Shown: positions 1-13,440 of the stretch, piece by piece
How the letters are laid out: each line of letters starts with the position of its first letter
Position numbering within the stretch: position 1 is the stretch's first letter
Origin: Diphasiastrum complanatum
Taxonomy: Eukaryota; Streptophyta; Lycopodiopsida; Lycopodiales; Lycopodiaceae
DNA: 64,000 nucleotides
NCBI GenBank assembly: GCA_029204225.1
Contig: CM055097.1
Location: forward strand, 44,668,942 to 44,732,941
Direction: 5' to 3'
Translations under genes and position numbers: made by a program
The notes under the pieces: generated by a model
The model's input: the letters and a program-made list of their open reading frames with translations, nothing else
Told to the model about the DNA's origin: nothing
Database searches by the model: none

Positions 1-1114
1 AATGGTCGTGGAATTGGAAACTTTTTAATATTTACCTGTGCAAATGCCTCCTTTATCATCTTAAATATTGTTGCATCTGCTTCCCTACTGATGCTAGAAA
101 AGTCACATGCCCCCTTAAGCAATGTAGTGTCTAATATTTTTCCAACTTCATCCATAATGCTATCAGTAACTGAAGTCTTAATCTTTTTCATTTTGTTATT
201 ATTTAACATTGATTTCATAAATTTAGAAGTCAAGATAGAGCCTAGTGAGTTTCCGAATGAAATCTCATCGGCAAATGGTCTTCAACAACCAATGTTGATC
301 TGCATTGCAAACATAATGTTCATGAAAATGTCAGTAGAAATTAGGACACTCATAGTATTCACAGCAGTATATAATAAGTAAATCAACAGAAAGTTGAAAT
401 GAATAAATAACAAAATTAGTGATTATGAATGAATCAAAAAGTTCAAGCAATATTCAATACCAAATAAGCTATAACTTACTTGAATGCACGATTTCGTCTT
501 TTTCTATGACCTCGTCTGGATGATAGATCACATATATCCTTGTTTACCAGTCTTTTTCTCTTGTTTCTTCGGACCTTTCTGTTGAGCACATCCATATCTT
601 TAACAAGAGACAAATATGAGATACGCATGGATTGAAATGCAATTTTTATCTCATCATTACTAGTTGTATAATGATGCAAAGAAGATTTTAACCTTTGGAT
701 CTCCTCCTTGAGCATCTCATCTTCATCCAAACAAGTTTTCATCTTTGTAGATTTTTCTTCGCACTCCTTTGATATTTTTCTTGATTCCTCTTCCAATTAA
801 TGTATTCTTTGCATTGAATGTGCATTCCCATAGAGCATCAAATTCTCACAGTAACCCAAAAGGCCATTTCTACCATGACACATATAGATTATTAACTAAC
901 TCACCGAATGAAAATCTGGATGTCGCAATGAACATGGATCAATAGGATACAATGTTCCTGATGACCATAAATCTACATGTTTTAGCTTTTCATGATTCAT
1001 CTTGAATATTTTTACTGCTAACTGTTGCGTTTCCGTTCCTACACGCCTACGCTCAAGCTTCCGCTGCCAGTCATCCCCACGTTTTACGGCATCATGTTCA
1101 TTAGGTCTACTCAA
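1..1114 (-). CDS. Partial unrecognised multi-exon gene, divergent from HDH
   Basis: Three exon-like open stretches read on the minus strand. The first (about 1108-905) encodes a charged segment starting RPNEHDAVKRGDDWQRKLER and ends at a good donor (GTGAGT, complement of 899-904). The second (about 800-482) is a Glu/Lys-rich coiled-coil-like segment ending in a basic tail (KVRRNKRKRL) and a donor GTAAGT. The third (about 285-1) runs off the window (motif DSIMDEVGKILDTTLLKGAC). The reading frame just upstream of the second segment carries a stop, so its acceptor must lie near 800. I do not recognise the protein. It is transcribed away from HDH, and no first exon could be placed. It could be a real host gene or an old transposon-derived gene. 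Confidence 0.4.
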
Positions 1115-1802
1115 AATTTGGGAGATAAATTACAATGGTAGCTATAGCAAATGGTAGACCTACATGGTAGGTGGTAAGAGCAAGTGAAATGCATGCTCAT
1201 AGTTTAAAAATGCACATGGGGGAGTTAATTTATAAGAATGGGTGGTGTGCTCCAAAGAAAGCATGACATAAAAAATGGATGGGTGATGGGTTCCTTACGA
1301 AGAGGCCCTTTATTTATACACCTTTTTGATTTCAAGGTGCATTATTTGGTTTTGATGAGAGAGAGAGAGATATCGATATCGATCGATCTATATCCCTGCC
1401 CAACTAGTGCCCACAAAGGGCTTTTGCGCACATGGAACGTATCTGAGTCAATTCTTGGCACTCTAGTTCCTTGTTGTGGCTGTCCAGCCAGGAATACTTT
1501 TTGCATAATGAGGTTTTGACACTGGTTTTTTGCCGAGCAGCACAAAATGGCTTAAAATGTGTGTTAGTTCTTGACGCTTCAATTCCTGTTCGTGGCCATG
1601 GACTGCTTTTTTTCTGAGTCAAAACTCGCTGGATGAGGCAAATGCACAGCCGGCTCGCAAATGCACAGCCGGAACTGGCTTAAGAGAAGCTCATGTGGAC
1701 ACGCTAGAAAGAGAGGGCCCCTCAAGGTGCACTAGTTGGTTTTGACGAGAGAGAAAGAGAGAGGGAGGGGCAGAGACAGAAAGAGAGGGGCAGCGAGGAA
1801 GA
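1115..1802. promoter_or_regulatory. Region between the divergent gene and the HDH start; probable HDH promoter and 5' UTR
   Basis: No gene seen. The stretch contains two diverged copies of a segment about 390 bp apart: AAGGTGCATTATTTGG followed by a GA tract near 1334-1370, and AAGGTGCACTAGTTGG followed by a GA tract near 1723-1765. A 16-bp direct repeat GCAAATGCACAGCCGG occurs near 1639 and 1657. A TATA-like TATTTATACA sits near 1311, but it is about 490 bp from the chosen ATG, so I do not assign it as the core promoter. The GA/CT-rich leader just before 1803 is typical of a plant 5' UTR. Confidence 0.35.
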
Positions 1803-2067
1803 ATGAAGCTCTCGTCCTCGTTTCCTTCTGTCGCCCTCTCATCAGCTTCCCAAGAAGTAATTTCTTCGAGATCTGATTTGTATCCCGTCGTTGGTGCATT
1901 GGTAGGCGGCGTTGTTTCTGGATTTTGTGACTCTCGGCAGCAGCAGGTTTCGTGTCCTCTTTCACAAAAGGTCCGTCTCTGTCCTGCTGCTTGCATTTCA
2001 GGATCTAACTCTTTTTCATCGCTTTGGAATCGGAGACGTTTTCCGATGTCTACGCCTTCCCCTCCAG
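1803..2067 (+). CDS. HDH: HDH exon 1 (transit peptide)
   Basis: Encodes 88 codons plus one base. The protein starts [18 protein letters not shown], rich in Ser and hydroxylated residues and low in acidic residues, which suits a plastid transit peptide. The exon ends CCTCCAG|GTGAGT in phase 1. That phase agrees only with this frame, because the usable exon 2 acceptors all require two leading bases; this is independent support for the frame. A later in-frame ATG at 2046 would give a shorter precursor. Confidence 0.75.
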
Positions 2068-5000
2068 GTGAGTGTCTCTCTATTGTTTCTCACTTCTTTG
2101 TCGCTTTTCGGACCTCGTCTTACTAGTCTGATCACTCCTTGCATTTCCCCTATGTGACGTGCTTTGTTTGTATGGCCAAACCCTAGTCCTGCACAGCGTT
2201 ATTTTCTAGTTTTATGAGACCCAATTATTCATAGATGAAGTTCCATGGTTGCTGTTTGGATTTTTTTGGAATTTCCACTAAGTAGCCACGGGACCGCTGC
2301 TGCAGCTTCTCTTACAGCTTCTGCCGCTACAGATAGTGACGTTTTGTCAATAAAGTTGCGGACGTTCAGGCTGCCAGAGCTGAGCGCCAGTGAATTGGAA
2401 GAACTGAGAACACGGCCACGCATTGACTTCTCCTCAATTTTGGATTCTGTAAGTATATGCACTGCAACCGATTTCTATCCAGAAGCACTTTTTTTAGAGA
2501 ACTGACTTCTGCAACTGCAATGTCATTCATAGCAGTCCTTTGTGAGAAAACAATAGGAAATTATGGTGATTGGGATGTTAGCTAGAATGGTCTCTGAAGT
2601 CAACCATGTGTTCATTCACAGTGTGGCCAATGCTGGTAAAAATGGTTTTCGTTATTATATAAAAAAGCTTTCCACCTCTAATAAAAACTTTTTCCTGAAA
2701 CATACTTAAATAAATTGTTCAGCTAATTTCAATTGTATTCCTTCATAGCATAGAGCCAAGCAGGCATTTCGCACACGTAACCAACACCAAGGCAAAGTCC
2801 TGAATGGTCTTGACAACATAGCTTTTCTTGTACAGCCTTGCAAAGGCTGAAGGGTCACAGGGGCGTAGCGTCCCCCTATAGATGACCATATGGTAAACGC
2901 TTAAGAAGATACGGCTCTTTTCCACTGGACCAAGACATGATAACTGAACCCAACATGGTAGTCAACACCATGGTGCCAAAGTATGTTATATTGATATGTC
3001 ATGAAGTACAATAAACTGACTCATGACTGATCTTGGGGCCACTAACATGAATTGGACGTGTCGTCAAACGGTTTTAGCAACTTTTGCAAGCTAAGTGTTT
3101 GGATGAATCGGGTAAATGAAGGAGATGAAAAAACATGAAATGAGTGTATGAATGTGAGTTTGAACTTTAGTTCTAGTCTTTAGGAGTGTTCAAAGTTAGG
3201 AGATATAGTTAGTGGTCACTAGAGTTAAAAGTTAGGAGAGAGAATAAGAGAGGAGGTATTAGGCAATAAAGGTGTGAATTTACTGTTAGGGAATTGTTAG
3301 GGACCCAATTACCTGGGGTCCCAAACCCAACTTGAAGCTGAACATCGACTGGGCCCGTTGACTTGACCAATGACTCGTGGATCTGCATGGTCGCCACGTG
3401 TCGTAATCTAGGATGTGCACTTGGCTTGGAGACTCCTACCTTGGAGGTATACAAGGGAGGAGGTCTCATCAACCATTCATTCTATCTACCTAGGAGAAGG
3501 TCGATGGTGAGCGCTTGTGCACAACCAGGATGAGTGCTAGCTTGAGGTGGGAGATGGCTGATGGCTCTGGCAGTGGTATGGACGCTGTCAGGGTTGGAGG
3601 CCGGTTCTCGCTTGTTACAGGTCACAGAGGGTGGATCTGGATCGGCGGATCCTACGGCAGGGTGGATCGTGTGATTCCTTATGGGTAACCGGCACCTTGC
3701 GGTGTGCGGTGTAGAGACCGCATCCCGTAGATAGGTTTTCTCGATCCAGGTGAGGCAATCGGTAAGATTTGTGAATTACTGATTTGTTACTGTCGATTCA
3801 AGCCTGTATTGGCTTCCATCTTATTTTCCTCAGTTGCTGCTTTTTTGAAAGCTTTGTAAGAAAAAATAATACCTTTCCCTGCGGCTGCGCGCGTAGGCAA
3901 CGCGCTAGCCGTGCGGACAGGATGCGCGCTAGCCGCTGACCGCATGGACAGGCAGTGCGCGGGGGAGCCCTAGGTGCATGAACAGGTAGTCCTCGGGGGT
4001 GCACAAGAGGCAGCCTGCGGGTTGTGTGCTAGAAGCAGGTGGCGGTGATGATCCATCCCACCGCTGGTCCTGCATCAGTGGGCAGGAGGGAGGTGGGGCC
4101 ACATGGGCCCTGTGGGTGGAGCCAGCATGCAGGTGCGCTGCCAGCTGGGCACCCTAGGTGGCCCACAAATCTTGAGGTGGCTACCGGCAGGACTGTCGTG
4201 TGGCAGGGAAGTGGCAAAGACTGCCTATTCCATGTGAAAGCTTTGCCGGTGGTGGATTGCCACCCAACACCTCTCTCTCTCTCTCTCTCTCTCTCTTATT
4301 AGCTGCCATTCTAGATGGCAGCCATGGACAATACCACCTTGAATGTGTGTAGCTTCCAAGCTTGAGAGAGTGAGTGTTTTCTTCTTCTTGTTTGAGTGCT
4401 TTCACAGTTGGAAATATGGATCCTACCCCTTCCACTCAGCCTACTTCTCCTCCTGCTGAAGCTATGGCACCTGCTTTTACCTTGAAGCTATGGCACCTGC
4501 TTTTACCTTGAAGCTGTCGGCTATCAACAATCTACAACAACAGATTGTGGATATGCAGGCAAGACATGCAAAAGATCAACAAGAGTTAAGGGAGCTGACA
4601 CAGTTAAGGCAACTACTGCACCAGCCCTTGTTTACTCCTGAGATTTTCATTGGGGAAAAGAAAGATAGAGCCCCTGAAGTGGTCACTTCATGGATTGATC
4701 AATGGAATTTGCACTTTTTCATGCACGATTCTTTCGACGAAAATAAGATCAACCTGACTATCATGTACTTGTGAGGCAAAGCTTTACCTGGTGGCAGGAC
4801 TTGAGGGGTAAGCCTGAAGCTCCAAGGTTATGGGAAGACTTTTGCAAGGCCTTCAAGGCGGCCTTCCTTCCTATACTGGATGACTTCAACTTCTATCGGC
4901 AGTACGCGACGATTCCGATGGGGAACCGGCCCCTTGATCAGTACTTGCAAGAATTCCAAGAGGTATATTCTCGTTTTGCTACTAGAATAGATCTTCTGTT

Positions 5001-6527
5001 GCTCAAGTTGCATTTTATTCTAGGATTGCCTAGAGACTATCAACTAGAGGTTAGGAGGAACCAGCCTCTTACCCTCGATGATGCGGTTTGCTTCGCCCGT
5101 ATATACGATGATACTCGTATAGTGGCTAGCCCTGAGCCTGCGTTTTTTTTCACCTGAAGCAAAGGGTGAGAAACCATTCTTTTCAAAGAAAGGAAAAGAT
5201 AAGGCAAAATAAATGTCTGCCGGTCCAAGTAATTCGAAGACGCTCCGTGTTTCAATTGTATGAAACGAGGTCATGTAGTGAAGGAATGCCCAAAGAAACG
5301 ACGACAAGCTAAAGGGGCATTGTTTAAGACGCCAGGTAACTCTAGCATTTCAAGTATTGATCTTTCCTTTGCTGGTAATTTTGTGTGTGAGCATTATTGT
5401 TTTAACATGGTAGTTTTTGGCCCACACGACCTCATTCAGATGAAAGGGGTTGTCAGTGGCCAAGCCATGACAATTTTATTTGACGATGGTTCTACACACA
5501 ATTTTATTAGCTTTAGCTTGTTGCAGAAGCTAAAGGTGGAAACAAGGCAAAGTGACCACCGATATGTTGTGAAGCTGGCAACGGGAGCGGAAAACGAAGT
5601 ATGGGACCGGATGTTCCCCCATCTGAGAGCTAGGATGTGGCTGGTGAGTTGACTGGTACATATCCTGGTGTAGCAGGACCATCTCTCGTAGCATAAGTGC
5701 GACACAGTGAGAGTCCTCATATCCCATCAATGCTCTGACTGTAGTAGGCATGTCACGGAATAAATAGTGATATCTCCCTCTAATCTCATAATATATGGGG
5801 CATCTGAAGATGAAATGCTCCTCGGACTCTATCTCCCGTAGGGGACACAGTCTCTCCTCTCGTGGTGTACCCTGGAATCTGCCTGTCTCAATAGCCAACT
5901 GATGTGAGGAGACTCTGAAGTATCCCAAAGTGAAACGGAGACCGTGTGATAGTCCAGAGGACAAATAGCGAGGTAAAACTGGAAGACCAGTGGCATCTTG
6001 CTCTAGAAAGTGAGTCCGGTAGTGGTCAGGCTTAACCCCCAGCTGGTGACGCCAAGTACGGTCGAGATATGCTCTGTATAAAAAACGTCTAATGTACTGG
6101 TGTGTACCCAAAGGGAGATCAGTGATAGTGATACCAAATGCTTCGATGAGGAAGTGTGATGCCTGAGAGAACCATGATAGCCAGTATCCCTGAGTCTGAA
6201 GGTGATGAGGACATGAGTGCAATCCGCGTATACCTCTGCTTGGTATCAGGAAGTGCTTGAGCTCTCTGGATGTACGTGATAAGCTGGAAGGCAGCCTTAA
6301 TCTGAATAGGGGGGGTGGCAAACTCCGCAAGGATGATCTCATGGGGAACTGAGGGCTTCGCTCGGATCATGCGAGCCAACGTGGTGGTCTGTAAGCGTGA
6401 AATGCTGGACCAATGTGAAGATGATAGTCTTGTACACCATACCTATGCAGCATACAAGGCTGAAGGGGTGACGATGGTGTCAAACAGTCTGCACTTACTC
6501 GGGGCATCCCGAATAGACTTACGGAGG

Positions 6528-6593
<66 letters not shown>

Positions 6594-9500
6594 GGGGGGG
6601 GGCTCCGTTTGAATTAGGATGTGCTCAGCATGGGGCAGGATGCATACATCCTCCTCCCCATGCAAGCATGTAAAAACATTTAGTTAGTTTTTTTAAAAAA
6701 GTGCATGTGTAGGAGGATGCACCCATGCCACCATGGGTGCATCCTCCTACCCCATACACATGCGCACAAATAGTGTTATATATATATATATATATATATA
6801 TATAGATAGATAGATAGATATTTAGATATATTTTTGGAATGATCTTGGTACTATCAACCAATGGGATCATAGAGAATTGAACCTGGGTGGGTGAGCCAAA
6901 CTCAAGAACGATACACCAACTCACCACGTGCAGGAAGATTTGTATGTACAGAATGGAATGTTCTAAACCAAAAGTTTTGGAATGGGGCAAGTATGTTTTT
7001 GAAATGGTATTCTAGATGTTCTTACTTATGTATGATCAAACTCTAGGCTTTGATTTATTATTGGCATATGACTTATGGATCCCTATTTGTATAGTAACGG
7101 TCATGCTTTGTGTGTCTTGATCCATTGTTGTCTTGGTTGCTATTGTAGTTGTGGGATGAATGAATTGCGCATTATTTTTTATTTAGTATCGACAACCCTT
7201 TGATTTCAATGTTTAGTGTTGTAATTGTTGCGACCTATGTCTTCTATCTCATGTTTGTGACAAATGGATTGGCATGAAATGTGACAGGTGAGACCTATTG
7301 TGGATGATGTTAGAAAGCGTGGGGATACTGCCGTCAATGAGTACGTTTCTCATTACATTGTTGTTTTGCTCCAATTTCATTTGATGCATGTTTCATGTAG
7401 TACATGATTGGAATACCATTTCAAAATCTTATTAAGCATTTTCATAGCTATGCAGTCTATAGATCAACTATGCATACATGGCCACAGTCTGAGATTGAAG
7501 TGTATTGCTGTGGAGTAATCAAAATTCTATATGTTGTATTTTGAAAATATCATCTTTATGATGTATATGTACTTTTTAAGATGCTTAGTGGAAAGAACTT
7601 CAACTAAATATTCATTTCATGTTTGTAGATACACGAATCGGTTTGATGGCGTTAGGATGGAGAATATCGTTGAAGAAGTAATCAATATACCATATCCACA
7701 GGTGATTCTTTTGGCATATTTTGCAAATAATATATGCAAGTTTTTGCTTGTCCTTATTTGTCTATGAGGAAGTAGGGCCTTAATCTAATTAGCTTTGCTG
7801 TTTATCGCATAATAAAGTTTGCCCTCCCCCTCTATACAAGTACAGAAACATAGTACATTGCTTGTATGGAAGTTCATATGGAGCTATGTTTGTGTATGTG
7901 ACCTGCATTATTCTTGGGAGATGAGGAAGTCATTAGGGATGTCGTAGTAGTTTTTTTGAGCTCTATATGATGGAGTTGATTCTTTAGGAGATTTTGGGTG
8001 GACTTCAATAGTTGAAGATTGCGTATCTCTTTTGCTATTTCAGGTGCTATGATCTATCCTGTTGGATTTCAAAGCTCAGGCTCAATCATTCGGTAATGAG
8101 CATCCTGAAAACTTGTATATACTTATTCGTGAAAAAATACAAAAAAGGAAGGCTTGAATTTCTTAGTAGAAGATCGAAAAATTCAGGATCGAATTTTTCC
8201 GACCCAACGTTAAGCTTGGCAAAGAGAGATTTTCCGACCCTGGATCGGATCGGATCGGGTCTAACTTTTCCGACCCAAGTTCAAGTTTGAATTTTCCGAG
8301 TCATTTTATATTTTCCGATACAGTGTTAATTTTCGATACTGTCAAATCCGACCCACGTCGCGACGTTGACAGTCCGCCTACCTCTGTACATACACTTACT
8401 GTAAAATGGCGGCTACCTACTGCAGGAGGGATGTAGTTAATTAAGTAGATTAATGTCGTTCCCAAGGAGCAAAAGCAAAATCTTCTAATAAAACCTGCTT
8501 TTTGTGAATCTCCTCAGTTTTTTGTTGACTGTTACCCATAAAAGGGTTCATATGCCTATATAAAAACCCATCAAAAGTATCAAGATACTCGTTTTTGAGA
8601 AATAAGGCCGGTTCCATTCTTACACTTTGTCCGTTTTCTTGAGCACTATTTCAAACTTATATTTGATGACGTGGCGTTCCCATGTTCCCACGTTCCCAAG
8701 TTCTTGAAAACGTTCCCGTTCCTAGGGGTCACGTTGCCATTTCGTTCCAGTTCCCTGGCAACTATGATTCCAATGGTTGAAGATTGCTTACCTCTCCTAC
8801 TATACTGGGTTATATTTTAGACAAGATTGATACATCTTCTGTATCATATTGTTGAACATAAAATTCTCATTTGAAATCTTCATCCAATTTGTGGGCAAAT
8901 TGGTTTGTGCCGTTTTGTTTCTATCAATGTTGCATTTTGCCTAATAGCTATGCTATTTAGTTAGATTTAAGCAAGTTAAAACTATGAAGCATAGTTTTGG
9001 GAAACGTTTCCCACCCGGGAAATGAGAAACGGGATATTGGAAACGGGGAAACGATACACATCATGTGACATAATCTAGAGTCTAGATAATAGATGCAGCG
9101 TGTGTCTGAAACGCGGTTCAGAATGGCGGTTCGAAACGCGGTTCAGAAACGCGTTTCGAAAATTTTCCAGAAAATTTCAGAAACGTTTTTTTTTTTAATT
9201 TTATTTTTTTGGTTTTTTTTTGGGCAATATGGGTATCAGATGAAAGCTCTAATTAAGAGCATTATTACTGTGTAGTTTGCCGAATGTTTAGGGTGCAGGA
9301 TGGCCTAGTTTAGGTGCATTAAAATTTAACTCCCCGGTTTACGCTATTGCTCCTTTTAATATAAAAAATTAATAAAAAAACATAATGCCCCGAAATTCTC
9401 CCTCTCTCTCTCTCATTATCTCTCTCAAATCCAACAAACTAAACAATAATGCTAAATCATGCTGAACAAAAACCATGCTGAACAAAAACCATGCTGAATC

Positions 9501-9596
9501 ATTCTGAACCATACTACATCATACTGAACCTTACTGAAACATTTTTCAAACATATGGAATCATTTTTCAACCATATGGAATCGTTTTTCAACCATA

Positions 9597-9652
<56 letters not shown>

Positions 9653-12600
9653 GAATAGAATCATGACACTGGTGTGATTTTTTATATTCTGGTTTTTTTT
9701 TTTAAAAAACGATTCTGGGCAGCGAAACTGAGAATTGCGTTTCGCTGCAACTTCAGACTAGATACTATAGAAAATTCTTGTAGCAGAAGTTTTGAGAAGA
9801 AACATAGCTTGCTGTCCAGCGATCCTGTTTTCTGAGAAAGAGTGTTTCTAGTCAAAATCATGATTGTTTCCAGCTCGAGTCTGAAAAAAAGTTTGTGGCG
9901 GACCCCCCAGCAGGATTCCAACCTACTCCAATACTTTCTCGCAGCATTCTCGGTCATTTTTTAAGTGTTAAACAAACGTTTCCCAACAAAAGGTGTTCTG
10001 GGAAACTCATTTTTTAAGTGTTAAACAAACGTTTCCCAACAAAAGGTGTTCTGGGAAAAGCACGTTTCCTATTAGGGAAACGCGTTTCTTTGATGGGAAA
10101 ACGACCGTTTCCCAGGGGTGTTTCCCATGTTCAGGGAAACGAGATATGCTGGGAAACCGGCCGGGAAACGCGTTTCCCCAATACTATGCTATGAAGTGTT
10201 GCTTCTCCTTATTTCCCTGTAAGGAGGTAGCACCTTCTTTTGATTACCTTTCTTTATGCCCTTTGCTTTTTGTTGTGGGCATATAAGCATAATGCTTATA
10301 GGGCTTATTTAAAATTATTGGCCCATGACCTATTTTTACTTGGCAGAACTGGTGGTTATTCCTATTCAGAGGCCTTTTTTTGCCTTCCATTTTACATATT
10401 AAGAAGAAAAGATTGTGAAGGAGGTATCGGCACGTCTTTGCCTGGGATTTCACTGATCTAAAGGGAATATAACATATTTTATAAACTATATATGTTATAT
10501 ATATATCATAGTTGCCCGTTCCGGAACCCCAAAAAATTAAAAAAAAAATTGTAAATATTTAACGAAGGATTCGTTCCAACCCCGGTTTCAGCAGATGACA
10601 GGTTTAGTAGATTATGGGTTCAGAGCTTCAAGCATTCACGATCTCGAAGAGGGGGCACACTTGCTTAAAATGGCCAAAAGAGGTGCTGGAAAAGAGGATC
10701 AGGCCACGCTAGGGCACAGAAATTGGTGGCGAAATTTCTGTGACTATCATCTCCTTCATTCAAGGTTCATTTAAATGTCCAAATTCATTTCCTAACATGG
10801 TTTGCCACATCATATCTCCCTAATCAGAAACACTTTCTTGTCTGGAAACAAGCTCAGTGTGCTGACAGAAGAACGTTAAGAGCTGCAATTTGTTGAGAAC
10901 TCAAGGACATTATTATGCCAAGGTAAAAGGTTAAGGGTTATTTTGGAATGAATGTCATCAACAAACAGACGGAAGATTTACTTGTTTTTCTTGTAGTTAA
11001 TGATGGAATCAACAGAGATATGAAAAACCAAGGCCCAACCAGCTGTGGTGAGCAGTAAGTTCAGTCAACAGCATCATTTCGTGAATTCATGAAGGGGATG
11101 ATAGTCACAGGAAGCCACCAATCGAAATTTCTGTAAAGTACAAATGCTCATCTGTGCACCACCTGTTTTTAATCAAGAAAAAGCTTTCCGACCCAGTACG
11201 TTCCGATCCAAAATGGTCGGAACGGGTTTCTAAGGTATATATATATATTATTATAAACTATACAGACATGAGGGTCCGGGCCGGACATTCCTTGTCCGCG
11301 TCCACGTCCGTCCGACCCCCGGATGCAGGGTCGGACGTGTCAAATTATTTTTTTTTCTAACTAAATAACTCTAAAAACAATGAAAAAACATTTAAAAAAA
11401 AAATGGACACGTCGGGACCCCCGGACGCACCCCCGGGTCTATATTTTTTAAATTGTTTTTTTTTCAAGTCTAGAAAAATTTAAAAAAATTTAAAAAAATA
11501 AATAAAAACTGGATGCGGACGCGGACGCAAACGCGCGTCTGGGTCCTGCTTCCTTAGATATGTTATATATGTTTATAAACCTTAGTTGCCCGTTCCGGAA
11601 CGGAATGTGTTCTGGAACGCGTTTCGTTTCGGAAACTGGCCAATTTTTTTTCAAAAAAAAATGTATTTTTTTAACTAACGATACTGAGTAGACTTCAACC
11701 TATAAAACATTACGCTGGATCCGATTGATTGACAACAATCCAGATATGCGCGATGATTGCACACTATGCCATCACCTGACATATGGTTTTCAGGATGATC
11801 TTGACAACCATCAAGGGACAGATATGCGCAATGGTTTTCAAGAAGAATTCTCGTTTCAGGATGATTCAGGAATAGATATGCGTGATGGTTCAGGGATAGA
11901 TATGCGCGGTGGTTTTCATGAAGATTCAAGAATAGATATGCACGATGGTTCAGGGCAGACATGCGCGTCCGGGCCAGACGCGGGCAATCCGCGTCCGGCG
12001 TCCGGTCCCGGACGTGTCCATAATTTTTAAATTTTTTTTTTTTAAGTCTAAAAAAATCAAAAAAATCAAAAAAATTAAAAAAAAATAACCGAATGCGTCC
12101 ATATTTTATTTTTTTTAATTTTTTTTAACTCTAAAAAAATAAAAAAAATCAAAAAAATTAAAAAAAAAAAAACCGAATGCGTCCATATTTTATTTTTTTT
12201 TGATTTTTTAAGTCTAAAAAAATCAAAAATAAAAGAATAAAAAAACCGGACGCGTCCGGGGACACGGACTGACCCCTGGCGCGTCCGCGTCTGGACCGGA
12301 CGCGCGTTCGCGTCCGGGTCCCGCTTCCTTAGGTTCAGGGATAGATATGCGCGATGGTTTTCAGGAAGATTCAGGAATGATTCTAACTAGATACACAGAT
12401 ACAATAAGATTCTCACAGAAACTCTACGCATTTCTCACATATCAAGATGCGTCCCTCAAAAAGAAGGAAGATGCTGCCAGCAGGTGCCTTAATATCTATT
12501 TTCTTTTATATTCAAGAAAAAAAAAACATCCCGACCCAGTACATTCCGGAATGTACAAAACGGAATGTTCTGACCCTTTTTGCTCGGAACGGGCTTCTAA

Positions 12601-12758
12601 GTTATAAACTATAAACATATCTTTATAAATATATATGTTTTATATAGACTATCTATATAAATAGTTTATATAGTTTAAATATGATATATATCATAGGTCC
12701 CGCAGTACCGGGTACCGCGGGTCTCGATACCTCGAGACCATACTGGTGCTGCGGTACC

Positions 12759-12806
<48 letters not shown>

Positions 12807-13060
12807 AGACATGAGGGTCCGGGCCGAAGTGCCCGCGTCCGACGCCCGGACCCAGACGCGTCCGACCCCTGAACGCGGGGTCGGACGCGTCCTTTTTTTT
12901 TTTAATTTTTTATTTTTAAGGGCTGGACGCGGCCGGGCCCTGGACACGTTTTTTTAAAAAAAAAAAAGAAGCAAAAACCCGCGGGCCCTGCAAACAGTCC
13001 GCAGAACCCGAGAGCAGGAAGAGAGCGGAAGAGGGCGGAAGAGGGAGAGTGTGGGAGAGC

Positions 13061-13116
<56 letters not shown>

Positions 13117-13374
13117 GGTGTTTGTGTGTGTGTGTGAGAGAGAAAATTGTGTGTGTGTGTGAAAATTGTGTGTTGATTTGTGTGCATTCAGTTGTGTGTG
13201 GTGATCTATGTGAGAGAGAGAGAGAGGAAGAGACAGAGAGTGCGAGGGACGGAGAGAGAGAGGATTTGTGTGTGTGCACAGTGTGTGTGAGTTTAGGATT
13301 TAGGTGTAAGGGTGCTTGGGTTTGGGGTTTAGGGTTTAGGGTGAGAGAGAGCTTGGGTTTCCGTGCTTGTGTGC

Positions 13375-13440
<66 letters not shown>

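Larger units (their letters stand above)
2449..7287 (+). other. HDH intron 2 (4.84 kb), filled with transposon debris
   Basis: GT at 2449 and AG at 7286-7287. From 2449 to about 3290 I see no gene or recognisable repeat. From 3295 to 5615 there is a truncated gypsy element; 5616-6527 is an inverted LINE fragment; 6528-6830 holds microsatellites and a strong hairpin. The rest up to the exon 3 acceptor looks like ordinary AT-rich intron. Confidence 0.85.

Noticed and set aside
2743-2925. 60-aa minus-strand ORF in intron 2
   Set aside because: Short, no recognisable motif, no support from context.
3798-4302. GC-rich ORFs on both strands
   Set aside because: They lie in the untranslated leader of gypsy copy 1 and have no family features.
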